From UBA4064 sp050179135 (lineage in GTDB: Bacteria; Desulfobacterota; Desulfobacteria; Desulfobacterales; Desulfatirhabdiaceae), in NCBI GenBank assembly GCA_050179135.1, contig JBFXFK010000067.1, positions 1-25,393 on the forward strand: 25,393 nucleotides of DNA. The letters run 5' to 3'. The position numbers and the translations under genes were made by a program. The notes beneath the pieces were generated by a model, which did not search any database, was not told the DNA's origin, and saw nothing but the letters and a program-made list of their open reading frames with translations. Below are positions 11,529-19,241 of this stretch, piece after piece. Position 1 is the first letter of the stretch; every line of letters starts with the position of its first letter.

Positions 11529-13568
11529 TCAGGCCCCTTTGAACTCGGGACGTTTTCGTCCGGCAGTACTCAGTCCTTCCAGGGCATCTGCCGTTGAAAA
11601 AATTTCGGCCAGTCGTCCCAGCTCGATTTCCACGGCATCCGGCATGGATTTGCCAATCTGCATATCGATGATTTCATTGGAAATCCGTAATGCAATCGGC
11701 GCCTTGAAGCCAAGGGTTTTGGCGACTTTGGCTGCCAGATCCGCGGGTGCATTTTCCGGTTGTTTGCCGGACAGCAGCCGGGTTACGTTTTCCGACGAGA
11801 ACATCGCGGCCATGGGCAGGAATTTTTCCGGCAGTGTTCGTGATCGATACTTGTCGGGTTTTGGTGCAGCCATCATATCCCGGATGGCCTGATTGACATT
11901 CGCCGGATCCACAACAGCCGCAACGATCCCCAGGGCCCGGGCATCGGCCATATTGATGCCGAATCCGGTAAATACATAGTACTTTGCCATTTCGGGACCG
12001 ACATGCCGGGTCATGCGAAGCATGCCGCCCAGTCCGGGATAAATGCCGATGCCGGTTTCCGGAAACGCCATGGACCCGGCCGGAGTGGCAATGATGGCCT
12101 GGCATGAAAGCGCCAGCTCACTCCCGCCGCCAAGAGACAGGCCATCCAGAAGGGCAATCGTCAACTTGGGGGAATTTTCGATGCGCAAAAACAATTCATG
12201 ACCTTTTCGGGTAAAGGCCACGATGTCCGGAATGCGGTTTGCTTTGATGTTGTTGACAAAATAGCGGATATCCGCACCGGCCACAAATGCCTTGCCGGCA
12301 CCCTGAAACACGATGGCCCGGACATCATCGCGCGTTTCGGCTTCGGTAAATTGCTGATCCAGTTGGGCCACAACGGTTTCATTGAGCGCATTCATGGCTT
12401 CCGGCCGATTCAGCGTGATGGTGGCGACACCGTCTTTGACCTCCAGATCCACAAATCTGAAGTCAAAGGGTTTTCCCAAATTTTTCTGCTTTTCCAGCAA
12501 AGACGGCATCTTGAAATCGGCATATTTTTCCGTGATGGCCTTGACCACGTCATACGTCTTGCCGATGCCGATGCGGTTCATGATTTCAAATGGGCCCATG
12601 AGCCAGCGAAGACCAATTTTGGCGCCCCGGTCCGTATCTTCGATACTGGCCACGCCCTCATCCACCAGTGCCGCGGATACGCCCAGGCAAACGCCCAGCA
12701 TGCGGTCGATGACAGCCTGAACCCGGGTTTCATCCACTGCGCCGTCAAGCGACCAGTTTTCCTTTTTTTCCATCTGTTCTTTCAGGGTTCTGCAGGGCGC
12801 ATAAAACGGACCCAGTTCATTACCCAGGGTGGTTGCGGCATGAACCGCGATGGGAATACCGGTCACATTCATGAGCTGAAACGGGCCCATACCGATTTTG
12901 AAGGCGCGTTTGGAGGCTTCCTCAATTGTCGGAATATCGGCCACTTTTTCTTCCAGCAGACGCACCGCCTCATTCAGAAACGGCACAAAAAACCGGTTGA
13001 CGGCAAACCCGGGCGCATCTTTGACCACAATGGCGGTTTTGCCATGAAGCTTGGCTGCCAGAACCGATTTTTCAATGGTCCCGGGACTGGTTCCCTCGTG
13101 GGGAATGACTTCTAGAAGGCGGTTTTTGGCCGGATGATAGAAATAATGCAGGCCGATAAACCGGTCTGGCCTGGAGATCTGTTTGGCAAATTCCCGGACA
13201 TAAAAGCTGGAGGTGTTGGTGGCCAGAATGGTTTTGGGGGAGCAGATCGCATCCAGTTTTTTGAACAGGTCGCTTTTGACGCCCTTGTCCTCAAAAACCG
13301 CTTCGATCACCAGATCGGCATCGGCGACCTGATTCATGTCTGTCGTGGCCGTGATTCGGGACAGAATTTCGTCAACCTTGGCCTGTGTAAAAATCTTTCT
13401 TTCGATTCCCTCTTTTAAAAGACCGGTGATGATTCCCAATCCACGCTGAACAAATGCTTCCTGGGTGTCGATCATGACAACCGGAATGCCTTCCTGTGCA
13501 ATTTTCTGGGCAATTCCGCTTCCCATGTTTCCGGCGCCGATAACGCCAATTTTATTGATCTGGGACAT
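11529..13568 (-). CDS. 3-hydroxyacyl-CoA dehydrogenase / enoyl-CoA hydratase fusion (dehydrogenase first)
   Basis: The 679-aa protein joins an NAD-binding HADH domain (GAGNMGSG at 11-18), a first HADH C-domain (about 185-280, GFAVNR), a second copy (about 285-370) and a crotonase domain (about 373-570). HADH residues include Ser120, His141 in GLHYFYHP and Asn191. The crotonase has both catalytic acids, Glu484 in GGSELA and Glu504 in FPETG. It should hydrate enoyl-CoA and oxidise the 3-hydroxyacyl-CoA. The order is the reverse of FadB/FadJ, where the hydratase comes first; reversed fusions are known in anaerobes and archaea. AGGAGG precedes ATG 13568. The gene starts 11 bases after the separate hydratase. 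Confidence 0.9.
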   Translation of the reverse strand: MSQINKIGVIGAGNMGSGIAQKIAQEGIPVVMIDTQEAFVQRGLGIITGLLKEGIERKIFTQAKVDEILSRITATTDMNQVADADLVIEAVFEDKGVKSDLFKKLDAICSPKTILATNTSSFYVREFAKQISRPDRFIGLHYFYHPAKNRLLEVIPHEGTSPGTIEKSVLAAKLHGKTAIVVKDAPGFAVNRFFVPFLNEAVRLLEEKVADIPTIEEASKRAFKIGMGPFQLMNVTGIPIAVHAATTLGNELGPFYAPCRTLKEQMEKKENWSLDGAVDETRVQAVIDRMLGVCLGVSAALVDEGVASIEDTDRGAKIGLRWLMGPFEIMNRIGIGKTYDVVKAITEKYADFKMPSLLEKQKNLGKPFDFRFVDLEVKDGVATITLNRPEAMNALNETVVAQLDQQFTEAETRDDVRAIVFQGAGKAFVAGADIRYFVNNIKANRIPDIVAFTRKGHELFLRIENSPKLTIALLDGLSLGGGSELALSCQAIIATPAGSMAFPETGIGIYPGLGGMLRMTRHVGPEMAKYYVFTGFGINMADARALGIVAAVVDPANVNQAIRDMMAAPKPDKYRSRTLPEKFLPMAAMFSSENVTRLLSGKQPENAPADLAAKVAKTLGFKAPIALRISNEIIDMQIGKSMPDAVEIELGRLAEIFSTADALEGLSTAGRKRPEFKGA

Positions 13569-13579
13569 GCAGCCTCCTG

Positions 13580-14353
13580 TTATATGTTTTTCCAGACAGG
13601 TTTACGTTTTTCATCAAAACTGGCAATGCCTTCCAGTGTGTCTTCGGTTTTCATCAGGGTATTGAGAAAGAGATCACTGACGCCGGCCAACGCCTTGTCA
13701 AAATCCATTCCCAGATGTTTTTTGACCGCCAGCTTGTTCATCCGAAGAATCAGGGGGCTGCTGGACTTGATCTCTGCCACCAGTTTGTTGACCGCAGTTT
13801 CAAACTGGTCATGGGGCACAGACTGGCTGATCATGCCAAGCGCCAGGGCTTCATCCGCGTTGAATCGTCTGCCGGTCGTGCAGATTTCGATGGCCTTTGC
13901 CGGACCAACCAGTGCCGGCAGCCGAATGGCGGCATAGGGTGGAAAAAAACCCAGTTTGACTTCCGGCTGACCAAAAACCGCCTGTTGTGAGGCGATAATC
14001 ATGTCACAGGCAATGGCCACTTCCATACCGCCCCCCAGACAGGCGCCCTGAACTGCTGCTATGGTGGGAACTGTCAATTCATCAATCAACTGAAAAATCC
14101 GGTTGAACGACGCAATCATGTCATTCACCATATCCGGTTTGTGATCCCCGACTTCCACCCCTGCGCACCAACTGGGGCCTTCCCCGAATATCACGACACA
14201 TTTGAGGGAAATATCGTTTTTGAGGGATTCCAGAACCTGGTTCAGTTCATTCATGGTTCCGATATTCAGGACATTGTGTTTGGGTCTGGCCAGCCAGATG
14301 CTGGCGACGCCCTCTGCAACAACCAATTTGATGGTCTTTTGATCTGACATCAT
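13580..14353 (-). CDS. enoyl-CoA hydratase/isomerase family protein (possibly dienoyl-CoA hydratase)
   Basis: The 257-aa crotonase-fold protein keeps both hydratase acids: Glu111 in LGGGMEVA and Glu131 in GQPEVKLG. An FFPPYAA segment (137-142) follows the second acid. I recall a similar FPP after this glutamate in cyclohexa-1,5-diene-carbonyl-CoA hydratases of anaerobic benzoyl-CoA breakdown, but cannot confirm it from one sequence. GGGAG lies upstream of two adjacent ATG codons (14353 and 14350), so the start is uncertain by one codon. It heads the segment hydratase, HADH-ECH, 73-aa protein, and is preceded by a promoter block shared with the SDR gene. Confidence 0.85.
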   Translation of the reverse strand: MMSDQKTIKLVVAEGVASIWLARPKHNVLNIGTMNELNQVLESLKNDISLKCVVIFGEGPSWCAGVEVGDHKPDMVNDMIASFNRIFQLIDELTVPTIAAVQGACLGGGMEVAIACDMIIASQQAVFGQPEVKLGFFPPYAAIRLPALVGPAKAIEICTTGRRFNADEALALGMISQSVPHDQFETAVNKLVAEIKSSSPLILRMNKLAVKKHLGMDFDKALAGVSDLFLNTLMKTEDTLEGIASFDEKRKPVWKNI

Positions 14354-14403
14354 TGTTTCTCCCTGTTTTCAGTCTCGAATGAACAACGTCATATTCCATA
14401 AAA

Positions 14404-14448
14404 AAGCTACATCTCAGCTATCTTGTATCTGCAAAATTGTCAAGAAAA
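14404..14448 (-). promoter_or_regulatory. promoter/operator block upstream of the hydratase gene
   Basis: On the minus strand TTGACA (14443-14438) is followed by a GATAC/GATAGC region with a poor -10, about 85 bases before the hydratase start. The block matches 17362-17407 closely: AAGCTAC, AGCTAT, TTGTAT and AATTGTCAAGAAAA are shared in order. The rest of 14354-14886 holds a REP-like element and otherwise no gene I can support. Confidence 0.6.
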
Positions 14449-14688
14449 AACTCTTTCCAGAATGCGGGTATGTTGATTTGAATGGTGTGGTGAGCGCTTT
14501 GGAGCAATTTTTAGGTCTGATCCCGTTGTTGGAAACGGTTGGAAGCGATTCGATTCCGATGGGTAAAATACCTACGATGGGAATTCCGGAAGGGTCAAAC
14601 AGAAATGAAAAGGGTGGAAAAACAGGGCCGGTATCGATGCGTTTTGCATGTTCAATTCCGGCCCGACTTCAATCAAGCTGATAGGCCT

Positions 14689-14791
14689 GTAGGTCAGGTT
14701 GGCCGGTTGTTCGGCCTACCTGACATTGGCTGGAACGCATTCCGGCTGTTTGGCTTGTCAGGGAACTCCCGTTGGTCGCACCCTGACCTAC
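14689..14791. repeat. REP-like double hairpin, copy 3
   Basis: GTAG (14689-14692) leads the same first hairpin as copies 1 and 2. Here one loop-side T is C, turning a G-T wobble at the top of the stem into G-C. The linker and the inside of the second hairpin differ from the other copies, but its outer arms GTCAGGG/CCCTGAC and the closing CTAC (14788-14791) are kept. It lies about 100 bases past the DUF35 gene stop codon. Confidence 0.8.
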
Positions 14792-14886
14792 CCGCTTCCC
14801 AATGCCGGAATTGGACATTTACCGATTAAACTTTGTGCCTTTGCCCCTTTGCACCTGAACAGCCATTTTCACGGTAAAAATCATAT

Positions 14887-15324
14887 CTACGCCTTTTTGA
14901 AAACATAATTGAGCTGTCCATTGGGCAGTTTGTTGGCAACCGTGGTCATGGGCATGCCAATTCTGATTTCACTGTCATCCAGGGCGCTGTCGAGACGTCC
15001 AAAAACCCGATAATCTCCGTAATCCAGCAGGGCGATACAATACGGCAGGTCACCGTCAAACCCCATGGGTGCGAATTTCAGACGGCTATAGGACACCAGC
15101 TTCCCGGTGCCACTGACTTCCTGCCATTTCATATCATTGGACAGACAGCCACAACAATCGGCCCGGGGCGGGAAAAAGGTTATGTTGCAGGTGTTGCAAT
15201 GGGTCGCCATCACCTTTCCATTTTCCAGATGGTCAATAAAGTCGTTCACCTTGGTCAGGGTGGTGAAGCTGACCGTACCGAATTTGCCAAAACGGACATC
15301 CGCTTCTTTTTTTGGTTTGCTCAT
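14887..15324 (-). CDS. DUF35 zinc-ribbon/OB-fold protein, thiolase partner
   Basis: The 145-aa protein has a rubredoxin-like zinc ribbon, Cys43/Cys46 in CNTC and Cys57/Cys60 in CCGC, after an N-terminal helix. An OB-fold follows (about 70-135, VSGTGKLVSYSRL and onward). DUF35 proteins bind CoA substrates and form tight complexes with SCP2/BbsB-type thiolases, as in the benzoylsuccinyl-CoA thiolase BbsAB. It starts 13 bases after the thiolase stop on the same strand with a GGGGGAG site, strongly supporting a complex. An extra Cys (58) sits in the ribbon. Confidence 0.88.
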   Translation of the reverse strand: MSKPKKEADVRFGKFGTVSFTTLTKVNDFIDHLENGKVMATHCNTCNITFFPPRADCCGCLSNDMKWQEVSGTGKLVSYSRLKFAPMGFDGDLPYCIALLDYGDYRVFGRLDSALDDSEIRIGMPMTTVANKLPNGQLNYVFKKA

Positions 15325-15336
15325 GACTCCCCCAGC

Positions 15337-16506
15337 TTACTGGTTACCCAATATGGTTACATTTCCGTAAATTCCAACACCGCCGATGTTATGAACCAGT
15401 CCGATTTCCGGCTCCTTGACCTGCATGACTCCGGCTTCACCGCGCAACTGAAGAACAATCGTTCGAATCTGGCTGCCGCCTGTCGCGCCGATGGGATGAC
15501 CCTTTGAAAGCAGTCCGCCGTCAACATTGATCGGAATGCTGCCTTCCCGGTAAGTCTCCCGGCTTTGAATCAGGTCTTTTCCTTCACCGGGTTTGGCAAA
15601 TCCCAGGTTTTCGTAGGCCATCATCTCCGCAATGGTAAAGCAGTCATGCACTTCCGCCACATCGATGTCTTTTGGACCCACACCGGCCATTTTGTAGGCC
15701 GCCGCCGCTGCCTGTTCCGCAGCCCGCAGGCCGGTGAACAGATCCCTGCCGGTCAGATTGACACTGGCGCTGGCGGTTCCGATACCCAGAATCCATATGG
15801 GTTTTTTGCTGAACAGCCTGGCTTTCTCTTCGCTGGCGACAATGATGCATGACGAGCCGTCTGCATTGGCGCAGCAATCCCCAACCCGCAGGGGGCTGGC
15901 CACCGGACCGGCCATGATATCCGCGGGGTCGGTGAACATTTCCGCGGTGACCGGCTTTCGATAAACGGCCCGATCATTGATTTGGCCGTATGTGGCGGAC
16001 TTGACGCGAATGGCTGCCAGATCTTCCAGCCGGGTTCCGTATTTTTCCATATGGGCCTGGGCGTACATGGCGTAATATGCCGGCATCATGGTTCCAAAGG
16101 GACTTTCCCATTGAATATCCGCACCACGTCCCATCCGCTCCTGGGATTCGGCGGAAGAGATTTCCGACATTTTCTGAAATCCCAGTACGGCTACCACATC
16201 ATGGAGGCCCGATGCCACCAGGGAATAAGCCAGTTTCAATCCCGTGCTGCTGGATGAGCACAGGGTTTCCACATAAAAGGTGGGTTGGGGATTGAGTCCC
16301 AGATATTCCGCCAGAATTCCGGATGGCGACCGCTGTTTGTCATACTCCGGCGCCGAACAGACAACCGACGCATCGATATCCTTTGCGGTGATCCCGGCAT
16401 CCGTCACGGCTTCCCGGAACCCTTCAAAAACCAACTCCCGAATCGATCCGGGATAACTGCGGACAAAATGGCTCTGTCCCACACCAATAATTCCAACTCT
16501 GCCCAT
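15337..16506 (-). CDS. SCP2/BbsB-type thiolase (acyl-CoA acetyltransferase)
   Basis: The 389-aa thiolase has nucleophile Cys83 in TLCSSSSTG, a VHDCFTIAE segment and the His in GHPIGATGG. The C-terminal catalytic motif is HNIGGVG in place of the CxG of classical thiolases, which marks the SCP-x/BbsB branch that works with DUF35 proteins. It should cleave a 3-oxoacyl-CoA with CoA, releasing acetyl-CoA or another acyl-CoA. GAGGAAAT precedes ATG 16506. It lies 46 bases after the SDR gene and 12 before the DUF35 gene, so the three form one transcription unit. Confidence 0.9.
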   Translation of the reverse strand: MGRVGIIGVGQSHFVRSYPGSIRELVFEGFREAVTDAGITAKDIDASVVCSAPEYDKQRSPSGILAEYLGLNPQPTFYVETLCSSSSTGLKLAYSLVASGLHDVVAVLGFQKMSEISSAESQERMGRGADIQWESPFGTMMPAYYAMYAQAHMEKYGTRLEDLAAIRVKSATYGQINDRAVYRKPVTAEMFTDPADIMAGPVASPLRVGDCCANADGSSCIIVASEEKARLFSKKPIWILGIGTASASVNLTGRDLFTGLRAAEQAAAAAYKMAGVGPKDIDVAEVHDCFTIAEMMAYENLGFAKPGEGKDLIQSRETYREGSIPINVDGGLLSKGHPIGATGGSQIRTIVLQLRGEAGVMQVKEPEIGLVHNIGGVGIYGNVTILGNQ

Positions 16507-16552
16507 GATATTTCCTCTCTTTTGAATCGAACGACATTATTTCACGGCAAAA

Positions 16553-17302
16553 CTAAATGTACTGGCCGCCGTCAACCTTGATGACTTCTCCGGTAATATG
16601 CCGGGCCTTGTCCGATGCCAGAAAAGCGATCACATTCGCCAGATCTTCGGGTTGCCCCACCCGTTTCAGTACAATTTCGGCCATGGCCAGATCAATAATC
16701 TTGTCCCGGGCATCCGATCCTTTCAACATGGCGGTTTCAATCAAACCGGGCGCAACCGCATTGACATTGACGCCAAAAGCTCCCAGTTCCTTGGCAACCG
16801 CCTTGGTATAACCGATGATTCCGGCCTTGGACGCGGAGTAATTGGTCTGCCCGAATTTTCCCCGCATGCCGTTTATCGATGTCACATTGATGATTTTGCC
16901 ATACTTCTGATCTTTCAACAGCGGCGCGACATGGCGGGTAAAATTGAAATAGCCTTTCAGATTGACCTCGATGACCCGGTCCCACTGCTCTTCGGACATT
17001 TTCCAGCATACCCCGTCCCAGTTCATTCCGGCATTGTTCACCAGAATATCGATTCGGCCAAAAGCGTCCATGGCGGCCCGAACCACCTCTTCCGCCTGTG
17101 TAAACGAGGAAATGTCACACGGTACGGCCAGTGCCTTTCTCCCCATGGCTTCAATCTGAGTTTTTACCTGGTCTGCCTCCTCCTTGTGACTCCGGTAGGT
17201 CAGGCACACATTGGCGCCTTCCTGAGCCAGCATCAGCGAAGCCGCCGTGCCGATGCCCTGTGATCCACCGGTAACGATGGCATTTTTCCCTTCTAACAAC
17301 AT
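16553..17302 (-). CDS. short-chain dehydrogenase/reductase (FabG/PhaB-like)
   Basis: The 249-aa SDR has the Rossmann glycine motif TGGSQGIG, NNAG, and the catalytic Ser/Tyr/Lys in TSINGM and YSASK. It probably interconverts a 3-hydroxyacyl-CoA and a 3-oxoacyl-CoA in this pathway. Related genes are often named fabG or phaB, but the neighbouring thiolase and DUF35 genes suggest a catabolic CoA role, as for BbsC/BbsD. An upstream TTG at 17326 is in frame, but ATG 17302 is chosen because AGGAGG sits four bases before it. It is the first gene of the operon; a promoter/operator block lies 60-100 bases upstream. Confidence 0.88.
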   Translation of the reverse strand: MLLEGKNAIVTGGSQGIGTAASLMLAQEGANVCLTYRSHKEEADQVKTQIEAMGRKALAVPCDISSFTQAEEVVRAAMDAFGRIDILVNNAGMNWDGVCWKMSEEQWDRVIEVNLKGYFNFTRHVAPLLKDQKYGKIINVTSINGMRGKFGQTNYSASKAGIIGYTKAVAKELGAFGVNVNAVAPGLIETAMLKGSDARDKIIDLAMAEIVLKRVGQPEDLANVIAFLASDKARHITGEVIKVDGGQYI

Positions 17303-17361
17303 AACTCCTCCTGTGACCGAATCCAAATTAATGTTTCAAAAATGGGGATTTATTTCTAATA

Positions 17362-17407
17362 AAGCTACTTTACAGCTATATTGTATCCTGTAAATTGTCA
17401 AGAAAAA
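17362..17407 (-). promoter_or_regulatory. promoter/operator block upstream of the SDR operon
   Basis: On the minus strand TTGACA (17401-17396) is followed by TATAGC at 15 bases. An inverted repeat TTTACAG-N12-CTGTAAA (17369-17394) fills the spacer and -10 area, a good place for a repressor. The block recurs at 14404-14448 in front of the hydratase gene. The -10 is weak, so activation or an unusual sigma factor is possible. Confidence 0.6.
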
Positions 17408-17531
17408 TGTCTGAACCGGCAGGCATGTCAGGTATTAATCTTCTGTCCAAATCGTAAAACGGATACAAAATTCAAAATATGTTGATGTGATGTTATTTGA
17501 CCCGTTATAGTGGTTTTGAAGTTTTGAAGAC

Positions 17532-17550
17532 GTCAAAATTTCATTTTGAC
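17532..17550. promoter_or_regulatory. inverted repeat in the PNP upstream region
   Basis: GTCAAAA, 5 bases, TTTTGAC is a perfect 7-5-7 inverted repeat about 100 bases before the phosphorylase start. Its right arm overlaps a TTGACA (17546-17551) that could be a -35 box, but no good -10 follows. The stretch 17303-17651 otherwise holds only the SDR promoter block. Confidence 0.4.
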
Positions 17551-17651
17551 ACTTCAGCAAACAAAATTTGAACCAAGCCCAATAAACCTGTTTCGCTGTT
17601 ATGGCAAAAAACCCGCCACATATGCGCAAATCCTTCACAGGAGTGAACAGC

Positions 17652-18524
17652 ATGACCACTGCTTTAACCACATCCCGGCAGACCATCAATGATCATGTTC
17701 GGGATCATGTCCGATGCATCGCCGAAACCACCTCATTTTTAAAACAGCGTATACCGTTTACCCCGCGGATGGGAATGATCAGTGGAACCGGGCTGTCCGA
17801 CAGTTCCAGAAGGCTCGAGATTGAAGCTTCGTTTGACTATGCCGAGATTCCGCATTTTCCGGTTTCAACCGTGGAAAGTCATCGTGGAAAGCTTGTTTTT
17901 GGAAAATTGGGTGGAAAACCGGGGGTTATCATGCAGGGCCGGTTTCATCTCTATGAAGGATATTCCCCGCTTGAAGTCATTTTTCCCATTCGGGTCATGA
18001 AGCAGTTGGGTGTCGATACCCTGATTCTTTCCAATGCCTCGGGCGGGCTCAATCCCCGGTTGTATGCCGGTGATATTCTGATGATCCGGGATCACATCAA
18101 CCTGACTGGCGACAATGCGCTGATCGGGAGTCATCAGGACATACTGGGTGACCGGTTTCCGGACATGAGCGGGGCCTATTCCGCAGATTTGCGTGATAAA
18201 CTGCGAAAGATTTCAGAAAAACTGAATATTTCGCTTCAGGAAGGGGTTTATGTTGGACTCAAAGGCCCGTCCCTGGAAACACCGGCGGAAGTCCGGTTTT
18301 TGAAACTGATCGGCGCGGATGCGGTCGGATTCTCCACGGTGCTGGAGACAATCGCCGCAGTTCAGGCAGGCATGAAGGTACTGGGGATTTCCGTCGTGAC
18401 CAATGTGCATGATCCGGACAATCCAAAACAGTCCATTATCGGAGATATCATTGCGGTGGCGGAAAACGCTTCGGAAAAAATCGAGGCGCTGGTTGCCGGC
18501 ATGATGGCGGAAATGTCGGAATGA
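17652..18524 (+). CDS. purine nucleoside phosphorylase (trimeric family)
   Basis: The 290-aa protein is a family-2 (trimeric, PNP/MTAP) phosphorylase. It has the phosphate loop GTGLSD (45-50), ESHRGKL, QGRFHLYEGY, NASGG (128-132), GPSLETPAE with the purine-contacting Glu209 and VVTNVHDPD with Asn251. It cleaves purine nucleosides with phosphate to base and (deoxy)ribose-1-phosphate for salvage. The usual STVPE motif reads STVLE (229-232), a small deviation. Asn251 favours PNP over MTA phosphorylase, which has Asp there. ATG 17652 has AGGAG eight bases upstream; the longer frame from 17601 lacks this. The gene is divergent from the SDR operon and convergent with efp. Confidence 0.88.
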   Translation: MTTALTTSRQTINDHVRDHVRCIAETTSFLKQRIPFTPRMGMISGTGLSDSSRRLEIEASFDYAEIPHFPVSTVESHRGKLVFGKLGGKPGVIMQGRFHLYEGYSPLEVIFPIRVMKQLGVDTLILSNASGGLNPRLYAGDILMIRDHINLTGDNALIGSHQDILGDRFPDMSGAYSADLRDKLRKISEKLNISLQEGVYVGLKGPSLETPAEVRFLKLIGADAVGFSTVLETIAAVQAGMKVLGISVVTNVHDPDNPKQSIIGDIIAVAENASEKIEALVAGMMAEMSE

Positions 18525-18545
18525 CAGGGTATGAAAATGCTGAAA

Positions 18546-18573
18546 TGCGGTGATCTCACAGGGCATCTCCGCA
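18546..18573. terminator. weak hairpin between convergent genes
   Basis: TGCGGTGAT and ATCTCCGCA form a stem with one mismatch and a 10-base loop between the phosphorylase and efp stop codons. No T-run follows on either strand, so it is at best a factor-assisted, bidirectional terminator. Confidence 0.3.
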
Positions 18574-18603
18574 TCCCGCAATTTCCGTATTGCTGAGCGG
18601 CGG

Positions 18604-19164
18604 CTATTTTACGCGTTCCACATATTGCCCGGTCCGTGTGTCGATGCGGATCACCTCACCTTCTTCGACAAACGGGGGTACCTGAAGCACATAACCGGTT
18701 TCCAGCGTGGCCGGCTTGGAATCACCGGATGCCGTGTCGCCCTTGGCCCAGGGATCGGCCTTGACAATTTTTAATTCCATAAAGATGGGAAGCGTGACGC
18801 CGATGGCCCGTTCCTGAAAGAGCAGAATATTGCAAACCGTATTTTCCTTTAAAAAGTGGATACATTCACCAACCTGTTCGGCTGTCAGAAAATCCTGGTC
18901 ATAGGTGGAGGTGTTCATGAAACAGTACCGGTCCCCATCGGCATAAAGATATTCCATTTCATGTTCTTCCAGTTGGGCTTCGTTAAACTTTTCTCCGGAC
19001 CGGTAGGTCCGTTCGAACTGGGCGCCCGTCACCATGTTTTTAAGCCGGCACTTGTAAAGGGCCTGACCTTTGCCGGGTTTGACAAATTCGAACTGAACGA
19101 CAATATACGGATCGCCGTCGATTTCAATTTTAAGACCTTTTCTGAGATCACTGCTGTCATACAT
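18604..19164 (-). CDS. efp: elongation factor P
   Basis: The 186-aa protein has the three beta-barrel domains of EF-P, which binds the ribosome beside the P site and relieves stalling at polyproline. The tip loop of domain I reads KPGKGQA, with Lys32 as the residue usually modified. The C-terminal domain contains VPPFVEEGEVIRIDTRTGQYVERV, the family signature. The frame is open to 19194; ATG 19164 is chosen because AAGGAG lies nine bases upstream and the protein then begins as usual. It follows the TrpF-like gene by 77 bases on the same strand. The enzyme that modifies Lys32 is not in the window. Confidence 0.95.
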   Translation of the reverse strand: MYDSSDLRKGLKIEIDGDPYIVVQFEFVKPGKGQALYKCRLKNMVTGAQFERTYRSGEKFNEAQLEEHEMEYLYADGDRYCFMNTSTYDQDFLTAEQVGECIHFLKENTVCNILLFQERAIGVTLPIFMELKIVKADPWAKGDTASGDSKPATLETGYVLQVPPFVEEGEVIRIDTRTGQYVERVK

Positions 19165-19241
19165 GAACGTACTCTCCTTGATTCCGGCTGGCATTCACAC
19201 CGATGCTGGCGTTCTCCGCCGCCCGAATGCCTGCTGGAATG

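Noticed and set aside
14379..14681. Plus-strand 100-codon frame before REP copy 3
   Set aside because: It has no ribosome-binding site or family resemblance, and it overlaps the minus-strand promoter block.
17435..17689. Minus-strand 84-codon frame in the SDR/phosphorylase spacer
   Set aside because: Its composition looks non-coding, it overlaps the start of the phosphorylase gene and it has no recognisable motif.
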